NCBI RefSeq assembly: GCF_900107765.1
Contig: NZ_FNQY01000004.1
Coordinates: 1-64,000 of the forward strand
Length of the DNA stretch: 64,000 nucleotides
Direction: 5' to 3'
Source: Arachidicoccus rhizosphaerae
Lineage (GTDB): Bacteria; Bacteroidota; Bacteroidia; Chitinophagales; Chitinophagaceae
Shown: positions 18,328 to 28,900 of the stretch, one piece after another
Position numbering within the stretch: the first letter of the stretch is position 1
How the letters are laid out: each line of letters begins with the position of its first letter
Notes under the pieces: generated by a model
The model's database searches: none
What the model saw: only the letters and a program-made list of their open reading frames with translations
Told to the model about the DNA's origin: nothing
Program-made: the position numbers and the translations under genes

Positions 18328-19392
18328 ATGAAACAGGCAACCCGATATAGATGGAAGACCTTATTTTTAGCGGTACTGACTTCGCTGCTGCTGCTGCTGC
18401 TGCCTGGCTGCCATAAACATCCATCTCAAAATATCAAAAAAGCTTTTTATTACTGGAAAACCAATTTTCATTTGACCGCTTATGAACAAAGCAGGCTCAG
18501 TAGCCTTAATGCCCAAGGTCTCTATGTACGTTTTTTTGACATCATCTGGGATACACAGACTAACGAACCAAAACCTGTTGCTGTCAGCAACATCAACAAG
18601 GACAGACCCGGAAATTATCACTACACACCTGTCCTCTTTATTACACAAGAGGTATTAAGCAAGATAAATGATGCGGACCTCCGGGATTTCGTAAAGAATT
18701 TCACAAATCTGCTCTATGAAAAATGTATCCAGTCCGATATAAACCCCACAGAAATACAAATTGATTGCGACTGGACGCGAAGCACAAAACAGAAATACTT
18801 TAAGATTTTGGCACTATGCAAAACACAATCCTTTTTCAAAGACAAACAACTCAGTTGTACCATCAGGCTGCATCAAATTCGTTATCCGCAGATCAGCGGG
18901 ATTCCTCCTGTTGACAAAGGATTACTCATGTGTTATAATATGGGGAATTTAAAACTGCCAGGCAATAATAATTCCATCCTGGATTTACAGGTCACCCGAA
19001 AATATCTAATCCATTTAAAGGACTATCCGCTTAATTTAGATATTGCTTTTCCTATTTTTAGCTGGTCACTTTTATACGACGACAAAAATAGGTTCACAGC
19101 AATAGTCCGGGATCTGACACAGACTGATCTCAGAGACAGCAGTATTTTCGAACCCATCGGACAACACCTGTACAGAATCAAAGTGGACACATTGTGGCAC
19201 GGTTATCCTCTTAAAAACACATCTATCATCCGCCATGAATCCTGCAGTCCGGATCAGTTATATCAGTTAGCGCAACTAATACAAGGAAAAACGCACCATA
19301 CAACCACGCTTATTTTTTATCACCTGGATAGTTTAACACTCACTAAATACACCAACAATGAACTGGAGAAAATTTACAATACTGTCCTTTAG
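18328..19392 (+). CDS. Lipoprotein with TIM-barrel-like fold, unknown function
   Basis: A 354-residue protein from ATG 18328. The signal peptide ends in a lipobox LLPGC, so it is a predicted lipoprotein. The hydrophobic core contains six consecutive CTG leucine codons (18385-18402). The body alternates strands and helices in a TIM-barrel manner: GLYVRFFDIIWD, VLFITQEVLS, PTEIQIDCDW, LSCTIRLHQIRYP, IPPVDKGLLMCYNMGNL and LDIAFPIFSWSLLY. The E-I-Q-I-D-x-D-W strand and the CYNMG strand look like glycosidase-type active-site ends, but I cannot name a family with confidence. It overlaps the next gene by 35 bp, and the pair recurs in Bacteroidota as far as I recall. Confidence 0.75.
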   Translation: MKQATRYRWKTLFLAVLTSLLLLLLPGCHKHPSQNIKKAFYYWKTNFHLTAYEQSRLSSLNAQGLYVRFFDIIWDTQTNEPKPVAVSNINKDRPGNYHYTPVLFITQEVLSKINDADLRDFVKNFTNLLYEKCIQSDINPTEIQIDCDWTRSTKQKYFKILALCKTQSFFKDKQLSCTIRLHQIRYPQISGIPPVDKGLLMCYNMGNLKLPGNNNSILDLQVTRKYLIHLKDYPLNLDIAFPIFSWSLLYDDKNRFTAIVRDLTQTDLRDSSIFEPIGQHLYRIKVDTLWHGYPLKNTSIIRHESCSPDQLYQLAQLIQGKTHHTTTLIFYHLDSLTLTKYTNNELEKIYNTVL

Positions 19393-21814
19393 TATTATCG
19401 GGGCTATACTGGTTGCGAAACTTACTTATAGTTGTATTCCCGAAGCCATATACTATAACTACCCCTCATTTTTTGGTAATAAAGCGCCCGAACAGGTAGC
19501 CTACAGGCCTTTCTTTTACGTTTCTGAAGACCCGTATTACAATAATTATGATGATCAACAGCAAAATAATGATGATTTGCTTAATTTGGATAACCTCAAA
19601 GAATGGCAGGATTATACCCATCAGACCTGTTCTCTTATAGATCTGGACAGCCTGATAAATAAATACCCGGTACAAACATTAAGGGATATTTCGACCGGGA
19701 ACTTGAATCACCTGACTGTCCGGCAAAGGCAAAATACATTTTCCCAGTGGCTATTCAATAACAATAAAAGGGATGCACTGCAATATTTAATTTTTGCCAA
19801 GGATTGTGAGCCCTTTGTAACCACCAAGAATTATTGGGATACCCTGACCGTAAATATTGATTCCTCAGAAATCCTTATTAAGGACGGAATAAATAAGTGG
19901 AATAACACAAAGGATTCATTTTTAAAATCAAGATATGCCTTCCAGATTCTCCGACTCGCTTTCTATAATAAAAAATATGACCGTACGCTAAAACTATATG
20001 ACAGCCTGATAGGCAATGCTTCATCCAATTCCAGAACTTTGTCGGATTACCGAAGTCTCGGCCTCAAAGCAGGCGTATACTTCAGAAGGAACAATTACCC
20101 GCAAGCGGCCTATTTATACTCAAAATTATTTACCGGGCCGGACGGAGTTAAACAGACGGCCATGTTGTCCTTTTTATGGAGCATCCGCCATGAGCAGCCT
20201 AAAAACAGCAAAACTGTTCTACAGTCAGCGTACGAATTATGCAGTGATGACCATGAGCGGGCCGTGATGACTATCATGCAAGCGCTCAGAGAAACGGACA
20301 AAGCCCTCCCACTCATAAAAAAAGCATATGCTTTAGATCCAGCGATTAAAGGCCTGGATGTCATTTTCAACAGGGAAATCAATAAAATGGAAGAGCGCTA
20401 CCTGACCTATAATATTGATCAGTCCAATAAAATTGAGTACTTAAGCTATTTTGAATACTTTGAGGGTCAGCCGGCAGCAATGCAGGCGTATTTATCAGAT
20501 TCAGTTAGAAAAACCTATCCAGGATACCTCGGACAATTAAATGCATTTTCACAAAAAATGATTAAAGATCAAAAATCAGGTTCACCGGCATTCTGGCATT
20601 TATCCTCTGCGTATATCAGTTATATGCTGGATGATGTAGAGCAGATGTCCAGGGAAATGTCGCTCGCCAAATCATCTGGTATGAATAATGAAGAAAGTCA
20701 GTTATTTCAGGTATTTGAAATCCTGAAGATTATTAAAAATCAAGACATTATCACCTCGGAAACAGAAACCCTGCTTTTACCGCAATTAAAAAAACTGGAT
20801 ATGCTGGCTGACAGTAACTCAGATAGGAATCAAAACTTCTATTCTGTCATGAATTTGCTTTTGGCACCCAAATATCTGGCACAAAAAGATACGATTAAGG
20901 CTTTATATTGTATGGCCCACAGCCGAAGAGAAAACACCACCAGCCACGGTTATTCTTATATTAATTTCTTTGACTTCAAATCCGTTCCATCAAAATATCG
21001 TGTGGATGTGTCACTGACCGACCGCCCGGGCCAGTTATTGGATAAAATGGATATAATCTCCTTACATAAAATCCAGTCCTATTTAGACAACAGTAATCAT
21101 TCCCCCTTTGATAAATGGCTCGTCAATAACACCTATTACAATGAAAGCACCCTAAAGGAATTAGAAGGCACTAAATATCTGCGCGCATTTGATTTTAAGT
21201 CAGCTGCAGCTATTTTAAAAAACGTTCCTCACCTGGACAGTCTGTCCTATCCCTTTGAGATGCATATTCTTGACATCACGGACACTATTTACCACCAGGA
21301 TACCAGTATCATCACCACTAAATATAGCTTTGCAAAAGAAATGGCAGCCCTGCAGCAGGCCATAGCTTCAGACTCCAACAATACACTAGCACTCTATAAA
21401 TATGCCTTAGGGCTATATGCCATGTCCTATTATGGCAGAGCTCCCCACCTATTCATTTATTATCATAGCACTTCAGACGAATATAAATATTATAAAACTA
21501 CGCAAAGAGACCAGCTGCCAAATGTCTTTCAGGAATATTATGGACTTTATACCGCTGAGAAATATTTCAATCTGGCAGCAAAGGCTGCCAAGACGGCTAC
21601 CTTAAAAGCAAAATGCATCTTCGGCGCCGCTAAATGCTGGCAGAAAAGATGTGCCGATATGGACGAAAAGGATTATGAAGATCTAAATTACTTTGCCTAT
21701 AGTTTAACGAACCCCTATTTTAAAACACTCAGCACTCAATACAGTAGTAGCGAGTTTACCAAAGCGCTCTACAATACCTGCAGTTATTATAGAGACTACC
21801 TTAAAAAAAATTAA
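19358..21814 (+). CDS. Large exported TPR-like protein, unknown function
   Basis: An 818-residue protein whose N-terminus has a hydrophobic segment (LSFSIIGAILVAKL) followed by a Cys in LTYSCIPE, so it is exported or lipid-anchored. Next comes an aromatic stretch (IYYNYPSFF, PFFYVSEDPYYNNYD) that I recall from paired Bacteroidota proteins of unknown function. The remainder is mainly helical and resembles degenerate TPR repeats (YDRTLKLYDSLIG, NYPQAAYLYSKLF, AAKCWQKRCADM). It overlaps the lipoprotein gene by 35 bp in another frame, so the two are translationally coupled and probably act together at the envelope. No catalytic motif seen. Confidence 0.75.
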   Translation: MNWRKFTILSFSIIGAILVAKLTYSCIPEAIYYNYPSFFGNKAPEQVAYRPFFYVSEDPYYNNYDDQQQNNDDLLNLDNLKEWQDYTHQTCSLIDLDSLINKYPVQTLRDISTGNLNHLTVRQRQNTFSQWLFNNNKRDALQYLIFAKDCEPFVTTKNYWDTLTVNIDSSEILIKDGINKWNNTKDSFLKSRYAFQILRLAFYNKKYDRTLKLYDSLIGNASSNSRTLSDYRSLGLKAGVYFRRNNYPQAAYLYSKLFTGPDGVKQTAMLSFLWSIRHEQPKNSKTVLQSAYELCSDDHERAVMTIMQALRETDKALPLIKKAYALDPAIKGLDVIFNREINKMEERYLTYNIDQSNKIEYLSYFEYFEGQPAAMQAYLSDSVRKTYPGYLGQLNAFSQKMIKDQKSGSPAFWHLSSAYISYMLDDVEQMSREMSLAKSSGMNNEESQLFQVFEILKIIKNQDIITSETETLLLPQLKKLDMLADSNSDRNQNFYSVMNLLLAPKYLAQKDTIKALYCMAHSRRENTTSHGYSYINFFDFKSVPSKYRVDVSLTDRPGQLLDKMDIISLHKIQSYLDNSNHSPFDKWLVNNTYYNESTLKELEGTKYLRAFDFKSAAAILKNVPHLDSLSYPFEMHILDITDTIYHQDTSIITTKYSFAKEMAALQQAIASDSNNTLALYKYALGLYAMSYYGRAPHLFIYYHSTSDEYKYYKTTQRDQLPNVFQEYYGLYTAEKYFNLAAKAAKTATLKAKCIFGAAKCWQKRCADMDEKDYEDLNYFAYSLTNPYFKTLSTQYSSSEFTKALYNTCSYYRDYLKKN

Positions 21815-21896
21815 ATAGCATTACACAGCGACCTTTCAATAATATCAGGAGGCAATTTGATGCGTATTACCGGAGAATAAACCTTTACAAGCGGGT

Positions 21897-24038
21897 TTAA
21901 ATCTCAGATAAAAGCTTTTCAAAACGGGCGACTACAATATACGCCTCTCCGGTCTCTTTTTTGAGCTTCATGGTCACAAACCTGGAAAGAGATAAGTTTT
22001 TCGGCAGCCAGGATCTTTTTTCATATTTAACCTGCTGCTCTGCTGCATACCAGATACCTTGCGGCAATGTCTCATCTATTGTCGGATCCGAGGCAGTTTT
22101 TTGAACGGGCTCCTGTTCCTCATGAACAATACGAAATAATGCCAATGACGGATCATTATCCCATTCAGCGGTTTTATTGATCTGACAGGCTATAACACGT
22201 TCTGTTCCATTTATAATATCACTTACATCAACCTCAATAGCGGCTTTTGACACTTCAATTAGCTGCTTTTGTTCGATTTCTAAATGAATCAACGGGATTT
22301 TCCTTTTGTGTCCCACAGCGTTAACGGAGCTAAACAGTTCCATATATCTGGCAAAATAGGCCTTCAATGCCGAATCTGATACGTAAATAAATGCACCCTT
22401 AATTCCCCGCAAAATCAAGGTACTGTAAATATTCAGAATATACTCATGCAGTTCTCTCTGATCCCGGATGCTACTTTTTCCAGTGCGGTCCTTATAATTC
22501 TCCTTATTTACTTCAATCAGGCCAGTTGTTTCATTAAAAGTAATTTCCGGTCCGAATATAACACCTACGTAGTTTAGATCATATCCTTGAACCGTATGAA
22601 TACATCCAACTTCTGATGCAGCAGTTACACTATTAATCCAGTCCTCACTAGTGGTATTCCATCTGAGCTGAACCCCATCCAGTTCAATATCAAAAAGTGA
22701 TTTATCTTTTTTAGAAGTCCATGGCCACGCATAGCCTGCTACCAGTCTACATAACCCCAGGCTTTTTTCTCTCTTCTCCAGTTCTTCCCTTAATTGCCAA
22801 AGAGAATCGAAAAGAAAAAGTTCATAACCGCGCACGTCAATTTTCCTTAAAGTATCTTTTGCCGGTTGGTCAATTTGTAACAAGGCTTTAATAAAGTCTA
22901 CCAGCTCATTTCCTCCTTTTGAACGTAATTGGGTTTTTAATTTAAGTACACTTGTATTTTCTGCCGCACAGACAAGGTCAAATTCGACCTTTTGAACATC
23001 TGAAGGCCGGATGCTCTGTCCCGCATCATAAAACAAGATATCCTTGGAGGACTGATGAAGCACCCACTGTAATTCAGAAGTCGTATGTGGATCTAGTCCA
23101 AGACGCTGGCTGTTTTTATCAAAACTTCCAAATAATGTCCCCAGATTCACTCTCCTTCTGAGCCTGTGCGATTCATCAACAAGCAAAATATCATAGGTCT
23201 GCTTGGCAACATCCCCGGGGCCCAGTACCCAGGACCTCTCTAAGCCTTTTACACTTGCGAAAATTTTTGCGACTGTTTTCCTGAAAGAACTCATGGGGAT
23301 GACAAGTCCCATCTTTAAATTAGGATACCGAAATTTCACGGCTTTAACTAAATCAATGATCTCCTGTTCTTCAGGGCCTAATTCTGAAAATTTAAAGGTG
23401 TCCAGATCCGTATTAAGCAGTTTAAAAAGAAAGATAGCCAGCACGCTCTTTCCGGTACCAGCCCCGCCGTGCACCATTATATTTTTAATCTTGTCGGAGG
23501 CGAGGGCACGCAAAATTTCTTTTAACGAAAGGATCTGATCAACACTTAAGGCCTTATAAGGAGAATATTTAAAAAGGTCAGAATTATCAATCTCTTTTAA
23601 AGTTTTCCGAACCACCTTTAGGGCCAGCAGTTCTTCCCAAATCCCTTCAAATATACTTTCATACAACTCTCTTTGCTGAAAATAATGATGGTTGGCAATA
23701 CCAATATTTCCATTAATCAACTGCATCTCTCCTTCAGCAGAGATGTATTTAATCAGATTGGATTCAATATCCAGCGTGGCAGACTTATTAAATCTGTTAC
23801 TGGATATCAAAAATGCTTCTGACAGATTCTGTTTTTTTTCGTTTTTAAGATGCGCTTTCATACGCTCTATGGTATCCGTAGTCTCTCCTACATAAGCCAG
23901 TTTTTTTTGTTCATCCTTTAAAATATAGACCAATGGCCAGAGATTTTTCTCAAAATATTCATTTGAGCTCTTTATCAGCTCAATGGTTCTTACATTAAAA
24001 TCGTATCGATTGATTTTAAACGGCTGTTCCACGCTCAT
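21897..24038 (-). CDS. GIY-YIG domain fused to DUF2075 P-loop ATPase/helicase-like protein
   Basis: A 713-residue protein. Residues about 36-100 form a GIY-YIG nuclease-like domain (PLVYIL, then AYVGETTDTIERMKAHL, with a Glu at IES near 92). From about 160 it is a DUF2075 ATPase: Walker A GGAGTGKS at 191-198, Walker B DILLVDESHR near 285-294, then LKTQLRS, and VQGYDLNYVGVIFG as a helicase-like motif. Superfamily 1-like remodelling plus a nuclease head suggests action on nucleic acid. It is the second gene of an operon with the MazG-like gene (ATGA overlap). I recall this pairing in many genomes. A role in stress response or phage defence is inferred. Confidence 0.85.
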   Translation of the reverse strand: MSVEQPFKINRYDFNVRTIELIKSSNEYFEKNLWPLVYILKDEQKKLAYVGETTDTIERMKAHLKNEKKQNLSEAFLISSNRFNKSATLDIESNLIKYISAEGEMQLINGNIGIANHHYFQQRELYESIFEGIWEELLALKVVRKTLKEIDNSDLFKYSPYKALSVDQILSLKEILRALASDKIKNIMVHGGAGTGKSVLAIFLFKLLNTDLDTFKFSELGPEEQEIIDLVKAVKFRYPNLKMGLVIPMSSFRKTVAKIFASVKGLERSWVLGPGDVAKQTYDILLVDESHRLRRRVNLGTLFGSFDKNSQRLGLDPHTTSELQWVLHQSSKDILFYDAGQSIRPSDVQKVEFDLVCAAENTSVLKLKTQLRSKGGNELVDFIKALLQIDQPAKDTLRKIDVRGYELFLFDSLWQLREELEKREKSLGLCRLVAGYAWPWTSKKDKSLFDIELDGVQLRWNTTSEDWINSVTAASEVGCIHTVQGYDLNYVGVIFGPEITFNETTGLIEVNKENYKDRTGKSSIRDQRELHEYILNIYSTLILRGIKGAFIYVSDSALKAYFARYMELFSSVNAVGHKRKIPLIHLEIEQKQLIEVSKAAIEVDVSDIINGTERVIACQINKTAEWDNDPSLALFRIVHEEQEPVQKTASDPTIDETLPQGIWYAAEQQVKYEKRSWLPKNLSLSRFVTMKLKKETGEAYIVVARFEKLLSEI

Positions 24039-24364
24039 AATTCATTATATTTTTTAGCAGACCCTTTTGCCTTTTCCACAGGATACTTTTGTTCGTTTTG
24101 CCTGAGTTTAGACTCAATAATTTCAGTCAAATCAAGCCCCTGATTATCCATTAACAAAAATGCATATATCAAAACATCCGCCAGTTCCTCCTTTATTTTA
24201 TTGGGATCCGCACTTTGCGCATCCTTCCATAAGAATAGCTCCAACAATTCCGAGGCCTCTATGGACAGCGCCATAGAAAGATCCTTCGCATTATGAAATT
24301 GCTTCCAGTCCCTTGCATCCCTAAACTGTTTAATCTTTGCGATTAACGCTTCTGTCTGTTTCAT
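24035..24364 (-). CDS. MazG-like nucleotide pyrophosphohydrolase
   Basis: A 109-residue all-alpha pyrophosphohydrolase of the MazG/RS21-C6 type. Metal-binding acidic residues lie in the pair of helices LSIEASELLELFLW and IKEELADVLIYAFLL, the E-x-x-E...E-x-x-D signature. Such enzymes hydrolyse non-canonical or deoxy NTPs to NMP and PPi, using Mg2+ in the cytoplasm. It is the first gene of a two-gene operon; its stop overlaps the start of the DUF2075 gene by 4 bp. The short length matches single-domain family members. Divergent from sbcD across a 269-bp gap in which I see no clear -7 element. Confidence 0.88.
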   Translation of the reverse strand: MKQTEALIAKIKQFRDARDWKQFHNAKDLSMALSIEASELLELFLWKDAQSADPNKIKEELADVLIYAFLLMDNQGLDLTEIIESKLRQNEQKYPVEKAKGSAKKYNEL

Positions 24365-24633
24365 GATAATTTTTCGTTTGCAGCCTGTTTAAACGGATAA
24401 CCCATTGCAATTTAGGCAATTTCCTCAGAAATTTTCCTAACGCAGCCCCAAAATAGCGGATAATGGCCACATCTCATGTAACAGCCTGGCACCGCTGTAA
24501 AAACAGCAATGATTGTGCGTAAATACTGCTTTGGCATCCGCTTAAATTCACTGAATATTTCTAAATTTACAGGGCTGATTTTTCTATTCTGATAAGAGCC
24601 ATTCTTTTACATTATAAAGGATTTAAACACATT

Positions 24634-25902
24634 ATGAAGGTTTTACATACAGCTGATTGGCATATAGGGCAACTTTTTTATGAATATGACAGAACGTATG
24701 AGCATGAACAGTTTCTGCAATGGTTAATACAAACTTTACAGACGGAACAAATAGAACTTCTGCTTATCTCGGGGGATGTTTTTGATATTTCAAACCCTTC
24801 AGCTGCGTCCACCAGGCTCTTCTACCATTTCTTAAATCAGGCCACCAGGTTAATTCCGGATCTTCAGATCATCATTACAGCCGGCAATCATGATTCTCCT
24901 ACAAGGCTTGAAGCGCCCAGACCCTTACTGGAATCCTCCAATATTCACATTGTAGGAACCATCGAAAAAGACCAATCGGGACAAATCAATTTTGATAAGA
25001 TCAGCATTCCGATTTTCGACAAAAGGAGGCAGATAGTTGCCTGGTGTCTGGCCGTGCCTTATTTAAGGGCCGGAGATTATCCCGTTTCAGAAAGAGATGA
25101 AAATGGCCATTCAACTGCGCAGACCTATACCCAAGGCGTCGTGCAATTTTATAAACAGGCTTTGAATTATATTCTCTCTAGAAAAACCAAAGATCAATCA
25201 ATCATTGCCTTAGGACATTTACACGCAGCCCAGGCAGAGATTACAGATATGGATAACAGTGAAAGAGCCATTATGGGCGGCATTGAATGTATTCCCTTAA
25301 ATGCGTTCAGTGCCGATCTCTGTTACGTTGCCCTGGGACATATTCACAAAGCCCAGAAATTAGGAGGCAAAGAACATATCCGGTATTCAGGCAGTCCCAT
25401 TCCGTTATCCTTTTCCGAGCAGCATTATAAACATCAATTAATAACATTTGAATTGGACAAAACGGGCATAGCAGACGTTCATTCCATTGAAATCCCTATC
25501 AGTGTCCCCTTACTAAGCGTTCCGAAAAAACACCAGCCATTACCAATCGTACTCAAAGAGCTGGAATTACTCCCGGAAAAACAAAAAGAAAACCCTACAG
25601 AATATCCGCCATATCTGGAAGTCAGAATTTTGTTGGATGAGCCTCGGCCAGGATTACGCCACCAAATAGATAATGCACTGGTAACCAAAGATATAAGACT
25701 GGCTAAAATTGATGTAAGATACCCGGCTAAAACAGCTGAAGCAGGAGCACAGACACTCTTGGAAGAAAACCTCTCTGTATTAGGCCCCCAAGAGATATTC
25801 GAGCGGGCCTATCAACACCTATACCAAAACACGCCCCCGGCTTCGCTGGTCCAATTATTTCAACAAACAGTGCGTGAGGTCAACCAAAAAAAGGAAGCCT
25901 AA
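24634..25902 (+). CDS. sbcD: Exonuclease subunit SbcD
   Basis: A 422-residue calcineurin-like phosphoesterase, the nuclease subunit of the SbcCD (Mre11-Rad50) complex. Metal-ligand motifs appear in order: HTADWHIG, LLISGDVFD, AGNHDSPTRL, LGHLHAAQ and LGHIHKAQ. A C-terminal capping region follows from about residue 290. SbcCD opens DNA hairpins and processes blocked double-strand ends using Mn2+ and ATP. Its stop overlaps the sbcC ATG (25902), so the subunits are translationally coupled. Length is normal for the family. Confidence 0.97.
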   Translation: MKVLHTADWHIGQLFYEYDRTYEHEQFLQWLIQTLQTEQIELLLISGDVFDISNPSAASTRLFYHFLNQATRLIPDLQIIITAGNHDSPTRLEAPRPLLESSNIHIVGTIEKDQSGQINFDKISIPIFDKRRQIVAWCLAVPYLRAGDYPVSERDENGHSTAQTYTQGVVQFYKQALNYILSRKTKDQSIIALGHLHAAQAEITDMDNSERAIMGGIECIPLNAFSADLCYVALGHIHKAQKLGGKEHIRYSGSPIPLSFSEQHYKHQLITFELDKTGIADVHSIEIPISVPLLSVPKKHQPLPIVLKELELLPEKQKENPTEYPPYLEVRILLDEPRPGLRHQIDNALVTKDIRLAKIDVRYPAKTAEAGAQTLLEENLSVLGPQEIFERAYQHLYQNTPPASLVQLFQQTVREVNQKKEA

Positions 25903-28900
25903 TGAAAATATTACAAATCAAGATCAGTAACCTGGCTTCACTGGAAGGAGAAAATACGATAGATTTCACCAGTGAGCCGCTTAACGGAGCAGGTATTTAT
26001 GCGATCACAGGCCCAACAGGAGCCGGTAAGTCTACTATTTTAGATGCCCTTTGCCTGGCTTTATATGCCAGAACGCCCCGGTATGTACAGGCCAAAAGTA
26101 TTGGAATTTCACTTCAGGACAGCTCCGGAGAAAATATAGCTCAAGGTGATCCCAGATCAATATTAAGAGACGGAACCGCTAATGGCAGTGCGACTGTTCG
26201 TTTTGTAGGCATAGACGCAGACCATTATGAAGCCACCTGGAGCGTCAGAAGAGCCCACCAGAAAGCCACCGGCAAACTCCTGGCCTATACCCATACGCTT
26301 ATCAATCTTACAAAAGACAGAGAAGTTCCCGGAACCAAATCTGTCATCCAAAAAGAAATTGAACGCCTGGTCGGGCTGAATTTTGATCAGTTTACCCGAA
26401 GCGTTTTACTCGCCCAAGGTGATTTCACCGCCTTTATGAAAGCCGATAAAGAAGAGAAATCTGCCTTGCTGGAGAAGCTCACGGGCTCACAGATTTATTC
26501 TGAAATTTCCCAAAAAATATATGAACACTATAAGTTAGAAGAGGACGCACTTAAATCCCTGCAAAATAAAGCCGCTGGCATTGAACTACTCACTGAAGAC
26601 CAAATCAGTGAAATAAAAGTATTGATTGCAGATCAGCTAACAAAAAAGGAGCAGTTTCAAAATCAGATAGCCGCACTGGAAAAAGACATCACCTGGCAAC
26701 AGCAAAAAGAGCTGTTACTGGAAAGAAAGACAAAAGCTTCCGAACAGGTAAATAAGGCTCAAAGCGCAACTGATCAATTAGCAGATACCGTCAAACAACT
26801 TGAAAGGGTTAAAGCGGTGCTTCCTATAAAAAATGATCAGAGGCGCCTGTTAGAAGAGACAGGGGCCTTTTTAACGCTACATCAAAGCAAGCAGACGCTG
26901 GATCAAAAACTGTCCGTAATGACCACTGACAGGCAAATAGCCGCAGAGAATTTACAAAAACTCCAGCATCAAAAAGTCAGCCAGGAGCAGGCACTGAAAG
27001 AGGCCCGTCCCAGACTCCTTGAAGCCAGTACGCTGGATACAAAAATAGAAACAGCGGGCACCCATCTCAAAGGAATACAAAATAACCAGGACGATTTATT
27101 CAATAATAAAAAAGAAAAGGAGTTCAATAAAAATAAAGTGGCAGAAGCGTTAAGTGCTGCATCGGCCACTTTGGAAAGCCTGCAAAACTGGTCGAATCAA
27201 AATCAGGACCGCCAAAAAATAGCGGAAGAAACTTCACTGATTATTAACCGGCTGGATCAGGCCAGAGAACTTCTGGACAAAAGCCAGGCAGACCAGCAGA
27301 CAATTAAGGAGCTCCATCTGAGCTTAGCATCCATTAGAAGCGCCATTGCAGATTTGCAACAGCAAATTGAAGCGACAAATAAGGAACTGAAAAATCTACA
27401 AACAGCACAACAACACCTACAATCGCAATTAAGTCAAACTGACACCGAGGATCTGGAAAACAAACTAGACACGCTTTCTGAGACGCAAAGAAGTCTGGAA
27501 AGGGCGCAGTTGTTATTTGAAGTTCTATTAAAAACGCAAACAGAAAAAGACGCAACCGAAAAGCAATTATCAGAAAATCAACATTTAATACTTTCATTAG
27601 AAAATGAGCTTACAGCCTTACAACCAACGCTTGATCATTTAACCATCCAGGTGCAAACTACTCAGGAACTCATAGAAAAAGCGACCCTTCGCCATGCGGA
27701 AAATACAGAGCGACTTCGATTAACCTTAACCGAGGGAGATCCGTGTCCTGTTTGCGGAAGCACGAGTCATCCATATGCTGACCAGTCGCACCTAGCATTA
27801 GGGGATCAGGTAATCCATACCCTCAAAGAGGAGTTTTCCGCGGCCAGTGCAGCGCTTTCCATGACGCAGCAGAAAGTCACTTCTTTACATACGGCCATCA
27901 GCATTCAGCAGGATCAACAAAGCAGACTAAAATCTCAACTTGAGCAAAAGCATATAGAATATCAAAATGCGCTCAAAAACTGGCAGACGACTAGCCAGGC
28001 CCTGACTGTATCCCGGCAAAACATCGGGAACAATTCCATTCCCGATTTTCTGCAACAACAATTAAAGGAAACCAAAGAAAAACTCAATCAGTTTCAGCTG
28101 CAGAAGTCCACAGTCCTGTCTCTAAAAGGAAAGCAGGAAAGTACTCTGCAAAAAATAGATGCCCAAAAAGAGCAATCAGCCTCACTTCAGACACAGCTAA
28201 ATAATTTACATACAAAGTCTGAATTACAATCACAACAACTCAGCCATCATACGGAAAGTTTGCAGGCAGCATCTGCCAGATTAAAGGAACTTCAAAATCA
28301 GCTTAATCCTTATTTTCCAACTGCGGATTGGTTTGACAACTGGCAAAAATCTCCTGAAAATTTTGTCAGTGCTATTCAAAAATTCTCAGCTGACTGGAAA
28401 TCCAGACAAAATCAGACGGTAGAAATCCTTGGAAAAAGTGAAACGCTTAAAACAGAAATTAAGGGTTATGAAAGAGAATTAGCGGGACTGGATATCCAAT
28501 TAGAACAGTTGCAGCAAAAGGTGCATCAGCAAAAGGCAGATATGGAGGAGCTGACCCGTCAAAGAAACCTCCTTTTTGATGGCAGGTCCGTGCAAAGTGT
28601 GGAAAAATCACTGCAGGCGGCTATTGACCAGACAGAACAGAATTTGCAGGCAGATAAAGCACATGCTGATACACTGGAGTTTCAGTGGAATGAATGCGCT
28701 AAAGAATTATCCATTGTAAAGCATAACCTGACAAAAGCAGAGGAACAAAAGCTCAATCTGGAACAAAAAATTCAAAACTGGATACAAACTTTCAACGAGA
28801 CCGGTCAAACGAAAGAAGGATTTATCAAGCTGGAAGAAACCGAACTGAACGAACTTTTACAATTTACAGATAATTGGATTACCTTAAACGAAACGACCAT

